5,889 nt of DNA from Pseudomonadota bacterium (GTDB taxonomy: Bacteria; Pseudomonadota; Alphaproteobacteria; Rhizobiales; Xanthobacteraceae): positions 1-5,889 of the forward strand of contig JAEZMI010000006.1 of NCBI GenBank assembly GCA_023414975.1, read 5' to 3'. Positions 1 through 5,889 of this stretch are shown here, in pieces. Within the stretch, counting starts at the first letter, position 1. Each line of letters begins with the position of its first letter. The position numbers and the translations under genes are program-made. The notes under the pieces were generated by a model, which saw only the letters and a list, made by a program, of their open reading frames with translations, was not told where the DNA came from and searched no databases.

Positions 1-641
1 CCTGGGTGCGGATGCACTATGTCTATCCCTACCCGCATGTCGACGAGGTCATCGGCCTGATGGCGGATGGGGTGATCCTTCCCTATCTCGACATTCCCTT
101 CCAGCACGCCTCCCCGAGCGTGCTGAAGCGCATGAAGCGCCCGGCGGCGCAGGAGAAGACGTTGGCGCGCGTTCAGGCGTGGCGTGCCGCCTGCCCCGAG
201 CTGACGCTGCGCTCCACCTTCATCGTCGGCTTCCCCGGCGAGACCGAGGCCGAGTTCCAGGAGCTGATCGACTTCCTCGAGGAAGCCGAACTCGATCGCG
301 TCGGCTGCTTCAAGTACGAGCCGGTCGCCGGAGCCCCTGCCAACGATCTCGGCGCGGCGATCCCGGAAGAGGTCAAGGAAGAGCGCTGGAAGCGCTTCAT
401 GGAAGTGCAGCAGCGCGTCTCCGCCCGCCGCCTCAGACGCAAGGTCGGCACGCGGCAGCAGGTCATCATCGATTCGGTGGGACCCACCGTCGCCGTCGGC
501 CGGTCGAAGGCGGATGCGCCGGAGATCGACGGCGTGGTGCATGTCGCTTCGCGCCGGCCGCTGCGCGTCGGCGAGATCACGACGGTGAAGATCGAGCGCG
601 CGGATGCCTATGACCTGCACGGGACGGCCGTCGGCTTCTGA
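1..641 (+). CDS. rimO: Ribosomal protein S12 methylthiotransferase RimO, C-terminal half (5' partial)
   Basis: RimO is a cytoplasmic radical-SAM iron-sulfur enzyme that adds a methylthio group to a conserved aspartate of ribosomal protein S12. The gene runs in from the left edge; the first whole codon is at base 3, leaving 212 residues of a protein usually about 440 long. The N-terminal MTTase domain and the radical-SAM CxxxCxxC cluster are therefore outside the window. Visible family signatures are YVYPYPHVDEVI near the start, LPYLDIPFQHAS, LRSTFIVGFPGETE, RVGCFKYEPV and the RimO-typical ADAPEIDG. The last 65 or so residues form the TRAM domain that contacts the substrate. PEIDG and the overall match favour RimO over the tRNA-modifying relative MiaB. 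The frame is intact to its TGA stop. It converges with the minus-strand operon and has no evident functional link to it. Confidence 0.96.
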   Translation, partial: WVRMHYVYPYPHVDEVIGLMADGVILPYLDIPFQHASPSVLKRMKRPAAQEKTLARVQAWRAACPELTLRSTFIVGFPGETEAEFQELIDFLEEAELDRVGCFKYEPVAGAPANDLGAAIPEEVKEERWKRFMEVQQRVSARRLRRKVGTRQQVIIDSVGPTVAVGRSKADAPEIDGVVHVASRRPLRVGEITTVKIERADAYDLHGTAVGF

Positions 642-665
642 CCGCGCCCGCCTCCAGCGGAGTCC

Positions 666-1430
666 TCAGGGCGCCAGCACCCGCGTCAGCTCCTCGCGGG
701 GAATGATGTTCTCGTCGACCGTCGGCCAGGCCAGCGCCACCGTGTAGGCCAGCGTCACCGAGAAGGCGACGGAGAAGGTCGCGACGCTGAGGATGAGCTG
801 CGGCTTCTTGCCCACATGCAGCGCCGCCAGCCCGATCTGCGAGAGGACGCCGAGCATCAGCACGACGGCCCAGCGGTGCGGCGCGAGATCCACATGCAGG
901 ATGAAGTAGCGGTCGGTGCGCAGGCGCCGCAGTTCGCCCTGCCCCGTCAGCAGCGCGGCACGCAGATGCCCGGCAACCTCACCGCTGGCCTCCACCTTGG
1001 CGATCGTGTCGGTGAGGGCATCGAAGCGGGCGCTGACGCTCGCCTGCGGGTAGGTCCAGCCCTCATCCCATTCATCACGCGACAGAGCCCGGGCATAGGC
1101 GCCGATGGCATCGTCCACGGCCTGGCAGGGAGCACCGCAAACGCGGGCGACATCGAGCATGGCGTCAAGCCGCTGAACTTCCTGCAGCACGGTCTGGGCG
1201 AATTTTGTCTCACGCTGCCAGATGTCGCTCATCATGAAGGCGAGGAACAGCGCAAAGGGCAGCGTCAGCGCGCCGAGATAGGAGGTCGCAAGTTCCTTAG
1301 GGTGAAACCATTCGACGAAGCGCCGGAGCATGGCGACCCGGCAGATCACCAGCCCGGTCAATAGTGGGATGAAGGCGAACAGCGCCACCAGCACCCAGTA
1401 GTCGCCCACGGCCAGCTGCATCCAGTTCAT
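666..1430 (-). CDS. Four-helix membrane protein, DUF4239-like (bestrophin-like), function unknown
   Basis: This 254-residue protein has a clear membrane layout: hydrophobic segments at about residues 11-33, 50-68, 187-205 and 209-235, with a soluble helical region of about 118 residues between the second and third. The two-helix, soluble insert, two-helix plan, a paired W/FD.L pattern in the insert, an RR.R stretch before helix 3 and a WP after helix 4 resemble DUF4239, a family with a bestrophin-like fold and no established function. I make the family call from memory of the pattern, so it is moderate. The insert has two close cysteines, C98 and C102 (CGAPC), which could pair or bind something; this is speculation. 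The ATG start is supported by GGAGG eight bases upstream (plus-strand bases 1439-1443). It is the last gene of the minus-strand block, 19 bases after the M20 gene, so it is probably co-transcribed with the catabolic genes. A transport or regulatory role in the pathway is only inference. Confidence 0.85.
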   Translation of the reverse strand: MNWMQLAVGDYWVLVALFAFIPLLTGLVICRVAMLRRFVEWFHPKELATSYLGALTLPFALFLAFMMSDIWQRETKFAQTVLQEVQRLDAMLDVARVCGAPCQAVDDAIGAYARALSRDEWDEGWTYPQASVSARFDALTDTIAKVEASGEVAGHLRAALLTGQGELRRLRTDRYFILHVDLAPHRWAVVLMLGVLSQIGLAALHVGKKPQLILSVATFSVAFSVTLAYTVALAWPTVDENIIPREELTRVLAP

Positions 1431-1438
1431 GGCCGCAG

Positions 1439-1443
1439 CCTCC
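1439..1443 (-). promoter_or_regulatory. Shine-Dalgarno site of the DUF4239-like gene
   Basis: GGAGG (in CGGAGGCTGCGGCC) lies eight bases before the ATG at 1430, in the 19-base gap after the M20 gene. It favours this ATG over a second one three codons inside. It also shows the gene is well placed for efficient translation from the operon mRNA. Confidence 0.7.
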
Positions 1444-1449
1444 GTGGGT

Positions 1450-2673
1450 TCACCGGGCCTGGAGAAGATCGCGCAGGGCGCCTTCGATCACCGCTGTGGC
1501 GGCCTTGAGGTCACTGATGCGCACATGCTCATCCGCCGCATGCGCATTGGCTTCGAGGATGGAGCGCGGGCCGGCGCCGTAGAGAATCGTGGGAATTCCG
1601 GCGGCGGTATAGTGACGGGCGTCGGTGTAGAGCGGCACGGCCGTCGCCGGCGGGGTCTCGCCGAGAATGGGCGCCGCGTGCTTCTGGATCGTCTCCACCA
1701 GACGCTCCGTGCCCGGCAGCGTGCGCAGGGGCTCGGCGAGGATGATCCGCCGGCACTCAAGCTCGATGCCCGTCCGCCCGGCGACCGCCTGTTCGATCAA
1801 GGCCGTCAGCTCCGCCTCGACGGCCAGCCCGTCCTCTTCCGGCGTCAGCCGGCGGTCGACGCGCATGACGATCCGGTCCGGCACCACATTCGTGTTGATG
1901 CCGCCGGAGATGAGGCCGACCGTGATTTTGGGAGAGCCGATGCCGGGTGTCGCGCTGGTGATGCCGTAGAGCCGCTTCCGTTCGGCATAGATAGCCGTGA
2001 GGATGGCGTTGGCCGCCTCCAGCGCATCGGCGCCGGTTTCCGGCATGGCGGCGTGGGCCTGCTTGCCGCGCACGACGATTTCCAGGTGAAGGCAGCCATT
2101 ATGGGCGACGACCACGGCGTAGGAGAAGCCGGCGGAGATGGCATAGTCGGGCTTGGTGATCTCGTGTTCGATCAGCCATTTCGGCCCGACGAATCCGCCC
2201 GCTTCCTCGTCATACGTGAAGTGCAGTTCCACCGTGCCGTCGAGGCCGGCCGGGCGCTCCTTCAGCGCCAGCAGCGCGAAGGTGTAGGTCGCGAAGTCAG
2301 ACTTGGAGACGGCCGCGCCGCGCCCATAGATCGCGCCGCTACGCTCCTCCGCGCCATAGGGATCATAGGTCCAGCCCTCGCCGGGCGGCACCACGTCCCC
2401 ATGGGCGTTCAGGGCGATCACCGGCCCCTGCCCGCTGCCGAAACGCTCGCGCACCACGAGGTTGACCACCGATTTCATGCCGTAGGTCTTCACGAAGGGC
2501 TCGGGCACGGGATGACGCTCGACGGTGAAGCCGAGCTCTTCCAGCAATTGGCCGGCAACCTCCGCATGGGGCGCGCAATCGCCCGGCGGGTTGTCGCTGG
2601 GGACGCGCACGAGCGCCTTGAGGAACTCAACCTCGAGTGAAAGGGGCGCCTTGTCGTCGCCGGGGTTGGTCAC
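1450..2673 (-). CDS. M20-family metallohydrolase (ArgE/DapE-like) with atypical metal site
   Basis: This is a 407-residue member of the M20 / ArgE-DapE-CPG2 superfamily of cytoplasmic hydrolases that cut amide bonds of acylated amino acids or peptides. The two-domain plan is visible: a catalytic domain (about 1-195 and 305-407) with an inserted dimerisation domain containing GKQAHAAMPETG (His207). Metal-site motifs are NAHGDVVP (His91, Asp93), YDEEAGG (catalytic Glu156, ligand Glu157) and NAHAADEHV (His378). Two expected ligands look absent: GRGAADMK reads GRGAAVSK (residues 117-124), with Val122 where the bridging Asp belongs, and the usual GEP glutamate region reads SAGFSY (180-185). Related proteins with AVSKSD at this place seem familiar to me, so it may be a clade trait and not a decayed gene. 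The frame is intact. Translation starts at GTG, overlapping the upstream hydrolase stop as GTGA, with GGAG seven bases upstream. Substrate unknown; likely a second hydrolytic step in the same pathway. Confidence 0.93.
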   Translation of the reverse strand: MTNPGDDKAPLSLEVEFLKALVRVPSDNPPGDCAPHAEVAGQLLEELGFTVERHPVPEPFVKTYGMKSVVNLVVRERFGSGQGPVIALNAHGDVVPPGEGWTYDPYGAEERSGAIYGRGAAVSKSDFATYTFALLALKERPAGLDGTVELHFTYDEEAGGFVGPKWLIEHEITKPDYAISAGFSYAVVVAHNGCLHLEIVVRGKQAHAAMPETGADALEAANAILTAIYAERKRLYGITSATPGIGSPKITVGLISGGINTNVVPDRIVMRVDRRLTPEEDGLAVEAELTALIEQAVAGRTGIELECRRIILAEPLRTLPGTERLVETIQKHAAPILGETPPATAVPLYTDARHYTAAGIPTILYGAGPRSILEANAHAADEHVRISDLKAATAVIEGALRDLLQAR

Positions 2674-3947
2674 GTCTCTACTCCGCCAGTGGCTTCGGTG
2701 AGTTGCGGAAGCTGGAAGCGCTCGATGAAGCGCACCAGCGCCGCGGCCGCAAGTCCCATATCCTCAGGAGAGGCGTATTCGGCCGGGTTATGACTGATCC
2801 CGCCACGGCAGCGCACGAACAACATGCCGATCGGGCAGAGCGTCGACATGGCCTGCCCGTCATGCCCCGCGCCGGAAGCAAGCGTCGGCGCCTGGTGGCC
2901 GACGGCCGCGACCGCATTGCGCAGGCGCAGCTGAAGATCGCGGAAACAGGGCACGGTGGCCACCTCGTGAAAGGCGGAGATCACAACGCCGAGATGGCGC
3001 AGATCGGCGATCCGGTGCGCCTCGCGCTCGAAACGCTCCAGCGCTTCGCGCCGTGACAGATCCGATCCCGAGCGCAGATCGACGGTGAAGACGACGCGGG
3101 CGGGGATGACGTTGATCGCGCCGGGCTCGACATGCATGCGCCCGACGGTCGCGACCATGCCGGGATACGCCTTCGCAACACGCTCGACCGCCAGCGCCAT
3201 TTCCGCCGCGCCGAGCATGGCGTCGCGGCGCATGCTCATCGGCACCGTGCCGGCATGGCCCGCCTCGCCCGTCACCGTCACCGACAGACGGGACGCCCCC
3301 GCAATGGCGCTGACCACGCCGAGCGGCTCGCCTTCGGCCTCCAGCACCGGCCCCTGCTCGATATGCGCCTCGATGTAAGCGATGACCTTGCCGGGATCGT
3401 AGGCAGCGGCGGGTATGTCCTCGGGGTTCTTGCCGTAGGCCAGCAGCGCCTCACGGTAGCTTATGCCGTCCGCGTCCCGCGCGGCGAGGTTCGCCGGCGA
3501 GAAGATGCCGGCAACCGCCGCGGAGGCCGACAGCGTGGTCGGAAAGCGCGTGCCTTCCTCGTCCCCGAAGGCCAGCACGTCGATGCCGAAGGGCTTGGAA
3601 AGCCGGGCCTTGCCGATCTCGTCCAGGGCAATGATGCCGAGGATGACGCCGAGCGCGCCGTCATACTTGCCGGCATTGCCGACCGTGTCGATGTGGGAGC
3701 CGATCAGAAGACGGGGTGCCTCGACTCCGGCGGGGTGCCACTGGCCACGCACCGTACCCAGGGCGTCCTCGGTGACGCCGAGCCCCGCCCGCCGCATCCA
3801 TTCCGCCACGAGATCGGCGGCGCGGCGATGTTCGGGGGTCAGGAAGAAGCGGGTGAGATTATCCGGCGCGGCGGAAATCGCGCCCAATTCCTCGATCATG
3901 GCGGCGGCGCGTGCGCCCAGCGCAGCGATGTCCAGCGGCACGGTCAT
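2670..3947 (-). CDS. Allantoate amidohydrolase / N-carbamoyl-L-amino-acid hydrolase family Zn enzyme
   Basis: This 425-residue protein is an M20C-type dinuclear metal hydrolase that removes carbamoyl or amidino-ureido groups. Family members include allantoate amidohydrolase (AllC, purine breakdown), N-carbamoyl-L-amino-acid hydrolase (HyuC, hydantoins) and beta-ureidopropionase (pyrimidine breakdown). The complete ligand set is visible: GSHIDTV (His85, Asp87), GKYDGALGV (bridging Asp96), FGDEEGTRFP (Glu130 catalytic, Glu131), EAHIEQGPVLE (His195) and SHNPAEY (His386). GHAGTVPM (231-238) and SGAGHDGQAM (358-367) are substrate-site signatures. I chose the ATG at 3947 because family similarity begins just after it and the length then matches (usually 410-420). 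The reading frame stays open upstream to a GTG at 4067, but that 40-residue extension is arginine- and proline-rich and runs across a hairpin. A GGAGG lies 15 bases before the chosen ATG, longer than ideal. Motifs alone do not separate AllC from HyuC; the importer next door mildly favours a ureide from purine or pyrimidine degradation. Confidence 0.93.
   Translation of the reverse strand: MTVPLDIAALGARAAAMIEELGAISAAPDNLTRFFLTPEHRRAADLVAEWMRRAGLGVTEDALGTVRGQWHPAGVEAPRLLIGSHIDTVGNAGKYDGALGVILGIIALDEIGKARLSKPFGIDVLAFGDEEGTRFPTTLSASAAVAGIFSPANLAARDADGISYREALLAYGKNPEDIPAAAYDPGKVIAYIEAHIEQGPVLEAEGEPLGVVSAIAGASRLSVTVTGEAGHAGTVPMSMRRDAMLGAAEMALAVERVAKAYPGMVATVGRMHVEPGAINVIPARVVFTVDLRSGSDLSRREALERFEREAHRIADLRHLGVVISAFHEVATVPCFRDLQLRLRNAVAAVGHQAPTLASGAGHDGQAMSTLCPIGMLFVRCRGGISHNPAEYASPEDMGLAAAALVRFIERFQLPQLTEATGGVET
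2681..2684 (-). promoter_or_regulatory. Shine-Dalgarno site for the GTG start of the M20 gene, inside the upstream gene
   Basis: GGAG lies in the last codons of the ureide hydrolase gene, seven bases before the GTG at 2673. The start and the upstream stop share GTGA. This supports the GTG start and translational coupling of the two hydrolases. Confidence 0.75.
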
Positions 3948-4040
3948 GATGTCGGTTCGGCGCCTCCGCGGACCGCAGGGGTCCATCCGCCGCCTGTCAC
4001 GCCCTTTGAGCGCATCGCATATGGGGGTGGCTTTGGCAAT

Positions 4041-4067
4041 GTGCGGCGGCGGAAACCGCCACCGCAC
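4041..4067 (-). other. Strong intercistronic RNA hairpin between binding-protein and hydrolase genes
   Basis: On the minus strand the 27 bases form GTGCGGTGGCGG, a TTT loop, and CCGCCGCCGCAC: twelve paired positions, eleven Watson-Crick and one T-G wobble. On the plus strand the wobble becomes a C-A mismatch, so the structure fits best in the transcript of the operon. It starts 30 bases after the binding-protein stop. The transcript continues ATTGCCAAAG with no U-run, so it is not a standard intrinsic terminator. It could protect the 3' end of the upstream mRNA or reduce read-through into the hydrolase genes, giving more binding protein than enzyme; that role is inference. Confidence 0.6.
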
Positions 4068-4097
4068 CTTCGTCTCAAGTCCAGCAGGATTCCTGGT

Positions 4098-5183
4098 TCA
4101 CTGGCCGGGGATCTTGTCGTCGATGCCCTTCACGTACCAGTTCATGGACAGGATATCCTTGTCCGCCAGAACCTCGCCTTCCTTGACCACGAGCTCGCCC
4201 TTCTGGTTGGCGATGGGGCCCTTGAAGGGGTGGAGCGAGCCGTCCTTGATGGCGGCCTCGGTCTTCTCGGCCATCGCCTTCACGTCGTCGGGCATGTTGG
4301 TGTAGGGCGCCATGACGACCTCGCCATCCTTCATGCCACTCCAGGTGTCCGTGGACTTCCAGGTGCCGTCAAGCACCGCCTTGGTGCGCTCGATGTAGTA
4401 GGGGGCCCAGTTGTCGATGATGGAGGTGAGCTGCGCCTTCGGGCCGAAATTGATCATGTCCGACGCCTGGCCGAATGCCTTCACTCCGCGCGCTTCCGCG
4501 GCCTGCATGGCGGCCGGGCTGTCGGTGTGCTGGGAGATCACGTCGGCGCCCTGATCGATCAACGCCTTCGCCGCGTCCGCTTCCTTGGCGGGATCGAACC
4601 AGGAGTTCACCCAGACGATCTTGATCTTCATGTCGGGATTGACCGACTGTGCGCCCAGCATCAGCGCGTTGATGCCCGAGATGACCTCCGGGATCGGGAA
4701 GGAGGCGATATAGCCGACAGTGCCGGTCTTCGACATCTTGGCCGCGATCTGGCCGAGGATGTAACGGCCCTCGTGGAACTTTGAGTTGTAGGTCGAGACG
4801 TTGGCGGCGCGCTTATAGCCCGTCGCGTGCTCGAAATAGACATTGGGGTGACGCTTGGCGACCTTCAGGGTCGGCTCCATGTAGCCGAAGGAGGTCGTGA
4901 AGATCAGCTTGTTGCCGGCGCGGGCGAGCTGCTCGATGACACGCTCGGCGTCCGGGCCTTCCGGCACGTTCTCGACATAGGTCGTTTCGACCTTGTCGCC
5001 GAACTCCTTCTCGACCGCCTTGCGGCCCTGATCGTGCTGATAGGTCCAGCCGAAATCGCCGACCGGGCCGATATAGACGAAGCCGATCTTCAGCTTCTCG
5101 GCGGCTGACGCGCCGACCGAGCCGGCACCGGCGAGTGCGAGGCCCGCGGCGATGGCGACCGCCATGGATAGAATCTTGCGCAT
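4098..5183 (-). CDS. BMP-family (PnrA-like) ABC transporter substrate-binding protein
   Basis: This is the periplasmic solute receptor of an ABC importer, 361 residues. An N-terminal signal peptide is plain: MRK, a hydrophobic core to about residue 24, and an ASA cleavage site near 25-27, giving a mature start around AEKLKIGFVYIGP. There is no lipobox cysteine, so it should be soluble in the periplasm. The BMP/Med fold is shown by YIGPVGDFGWTYQHDQG (37-53), ENVPEGPDAERVIEQL (71-86), FTTSFGY (95-101), GYIASFPIPEVI (157-168) and VNSWFDPAKEADAAKALIDQGAD (192-214), followed by HTDSP (219-223). Characterised relatives bind purine nucleosides (PnrA) or riboflavin (RfuA of Treponema). Trp46 in GDFGWTYQ and the HTDSP loop are the likely ligand contacts by family analogy. 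The ATG at 5183 is preferred over an in-frame start 29 codons upstream because the signal peptide begins there and GGAG sits six bases before it. It follows its permease by 102 bases. The ligand is not known. Confidence 0.95.
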   Translation of the reverse strand: MRKILSMAVAIAAGLALAGAGSVGASAAEKLKIGFVYIGPVGDFGWTYQHDQGRKAVEKEFGDKVETTYVENVPEGPDAERVIEQLARAGNKLIFTTSFGYMEPTLKVAKRHPNVYFEHATGYKRAANVSTYNSKFHEGRYILGQIAAKMSKTGTVGYIASFPIPEVISGINALMLGAQSVNPDMKIKIVWVNSWFDPAKEADAAKALIDQGADVISQHTDSPAAMQAAEARGVKAFGQASDMINFGPKAQLTSIIDNWAPYYIERTKAVLDGTWKSTDTWSGMKDGEVVMAPYTNMPDDVKAMAEKTEAAIKDGSLHPFKGPIANQKGELVVKEGEVLADKDILSMNWYVKGIDDKIPGQ

Positions 5184-5189
5184 GAACGT

Positions 5190-5193
5190 CTCC
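5190..5193 (-). promoter_or_regulatory. Shine-Dalgarno site of the BMP binding-protein gene
   Basis: GGAG (in ACGGAGACGTTC) stands six bases before the ATG at 5183. It decides the start, because the longer in-frame option 29 codons upstream would put non-signal sequence ahead of the signal peptide. Confidence 0.75.
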
Positions 5194-5257
5194 GTTCCCG
5201 TGACAATTCGCGGCCAAAGGATCATCCGGCATGGCGCGGCCGCGTCCGCGATACCGG

Positions 5258-5275
5258 GGGCCGCCGCCACGGCCC
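5258..5275 (-). other. Small stem-loop between permease and binding-protein genes
   Basis: Read on the minus strand, GGGCCG and CGGCCC form a perfect 6-bp stem around the 6-base loop TGGCGG, 10 bases after the permease stop codon. There is no T-run behind it. In sequence this GC-rich such a short stem can arise by chance, so a role in mRNA processing or partial termination is only possible. The rest of this 102-base gap shows no convincing promoter. Confidence 0.35.
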
Positions 5276-5285
5276 GGAAGAAGGC

Positions 5286-5889
5286 TCAGCGATCCGGCAC
5301 GAAGGGCACGCCCAGACCCGCCGGAGCCCCCTGCCCGCGCTTCAGCGCAGAGATCGCGACCAGCGCCGCGACCGTCGCGAGATAAGGCAGCGCGGACAGC
5401 AACTGCGAGGGCACGCCGAGACCGAAACCTTGAACGTGGAGTTGCAAGATCGATACCGCGCCGAACAGATAGGCACCGGCGAGCAGCCAGAGCGGCCTCC
5501 ACGCCGAGAACACGACCAGCGCCAGGGCGATCCAGCCGCGGCCCGCCGTCATGTCGCTGGCCCAGAAGGGTGTGTAGGCCAGGGACAGATGGGCGCCCGC
5601 CAGACCCGCGCAGGCGCCGCCGAACATCACCGCCAGCGTGCGGATCTTGCGTACGGGGTGCCCCAGCGCGTGGGCGGCGGCGGGATTTTCACCGACCGCG
5701 CGCAGCACGAGGCCGGCGCGGGTGCGGGCGAGGCCGTAGGTGACAAAAGCCAGCAGGACCAGCGACATATAGACGAATGCATCCTGGCCGAAGAGCATCT
5801 CGCCGATAACCGGAAGGCTGGTCAGGCCGGGAATTTCAAGCTGCGGCGCGCCATCGAGACGGGTGCCGACCAAGGGCGAGCCGATGAGA
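5286..5889 (-). CDS. ABC transporter permease, BPD_transp_2 family (5' partial)
   Basis: This is the C-terminal part of an inner-membrane permease of the branched-chain amino acid/ribose type (BPD_transp_2), the kind found with BMP receptors (YufQ/NupQ-like). The frame stays open to the right edge, so the gene begins outside the window; 200 residues are seen of a usual 300-320. The TTG at 5873 is an internal leucine codon, not a start: the upstream codons (LIGSP) continue the family pattern. Hydrophobic segments follow the stretch LPVIGEMLFGQD, then comes the cytoplasmic loop RAVGENPAAAHALGHPVRKIR, which should dock with the ATPase, then further membrane segments (FGGACAGLAGAHLSLA, WIALALVVFSAWRPLW, LLAGAYLFGAVSILQL, SALPYLATVAALVAI). 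The tail GAPAGLGVPFVPDR is usual for this subfamily. It pairs with the BMP protein downstream. An ATPase with two fused nucleotide-binding domains and a second permease are expected just outside the window. Confidence 0.94.
   Translation of the reverse strand, partial: LIGSPLVGTRLDGAPQLEIPGLTSLPVIGEMLFGQDAFVYMSLVLLAFVTYGLARTRAGLVLRAVGENPAAAHALGHPVRKIRTLAVMFGGACAGLAGAHLSLAYTPFWASDMTAGRGWIALALVVFSAWRPLWLLAGAYLFGAVSILQLHVQGFGLGVPSQLLSALPYLATVAALVAISALKRGQGAPAGLGVPFVPDR

Noticed and set aside
2308..2310. Val122 of the M20 protein as a sequencing error or sign of a pseudogene
   Set aside because: The frame is intact over 407 codons, a second ligand position is also changed, and the same AVSK-type motif seems familiar from related proteins, so a real lineage variant is more likely.
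1429..2640. A 403-codon open frame on the plus strand opposite the M20 gene
   Set aside because: It is antisense to a protein with clear M20 motifs and has shadow-like composition and no family signature.
3985..4040. Possible internal promoter (TTGCCA with CATATG) before the hydrolase gene
   Set aside because: The two boxes are only 11 bases apart, well short of the usual 16-18, and no better -10 sequence stands at the right distance.
3948..4067. N-terminal extension of the ureide hydrolase to a GTG at 4067
   Set aside because: The extra 40 residues are arginine- and proline-rich, cross the hairpin, and lie outside the usual family length. The ATG at 3947 fits the family N-terminus.
3132..4784. 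A 550-codon open frame on the plus strand opposite the hydrolase and binding-protein genes
   Set aside because: It lies antisense to two well-recognised genes and spans their gap. Its histidine-, arginine- and glycine-rich composition is typical of a shadow frame in GC-rich DNA, and it has no recognisable family motif.
5184..5270. Extension of the binding protein to an in-frame start at 5270
   Set aside because: It would place 29 unrelated residues ahead of a clear signal peptide, and the ATG at 5183 has a good ribosome binding site.

Overview
The window is GC-rich (roughly two thirds GC by eye), densely coded DNA. Gene content, codon bias and family variants suggest an alphaproteobacterium, most likely Hyphomicrobiales; this is inference from style and not a phylogenetic placement. 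There are six protein genes, two cut by the window edges. I see no RNA genes, mobile elements, CRISPR arrays or long repeats. No gap exceeds about 150 bases.

Layout. At the left edge, on the plus strand, is the 3' half of rimO, the ribosomal protein S12 methylthiotransferase. It meets a minus-strand gene block tail to tail with a gap of only 24 bases. The rest of the window is one minus-strand block, read from right to left: (1) the C-terminal part of an ABC permease of the BPD_transp_2 type; (2) a secreted BMP-family (PnrA/Med-like) solute-binding protein; (3) an M20-family ureide hydrolase of the allantoate amidohydrolase / N-carbamoyl-L-amino-acid hydrolase type; (4) a second, distant M20 protein related to ArgE/DapE, with unusual metal-site substitutions; (5) a four-helix membrane protein resembling DUF4239.

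How it fits together. The permease and binding protein belong to an importer class whose known members carry nucleosides, nucleobases or similar heterocycles. The ureide hydrolase and the M20 protein overlap by four bases (GTGA), and the membrane protein follows after 19 bases with a strong Shine-Dalgarno sequence. The simplest reading is an uptake-and-degradation operon for a purine- or pyrimidine-derived nitrogen compound (for example allantoin, allantoate or a carbamoyl amino acid). The substrate cannot be settled from sequence. The operon promoter, the ATPase and the partner permease should lie beyond the right edge. A 12-bp hairpin between the binding-protein gene and the hydrolases, and a smaller one before the binding-protein gene, may set different expression levels along the transcript.

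Nothing here is clearly a new system. The points most worth a second look are the M20 protein that appears to lack two canonical metal ligands, and the membrane protein of unknown function tied to this catabolic operon.
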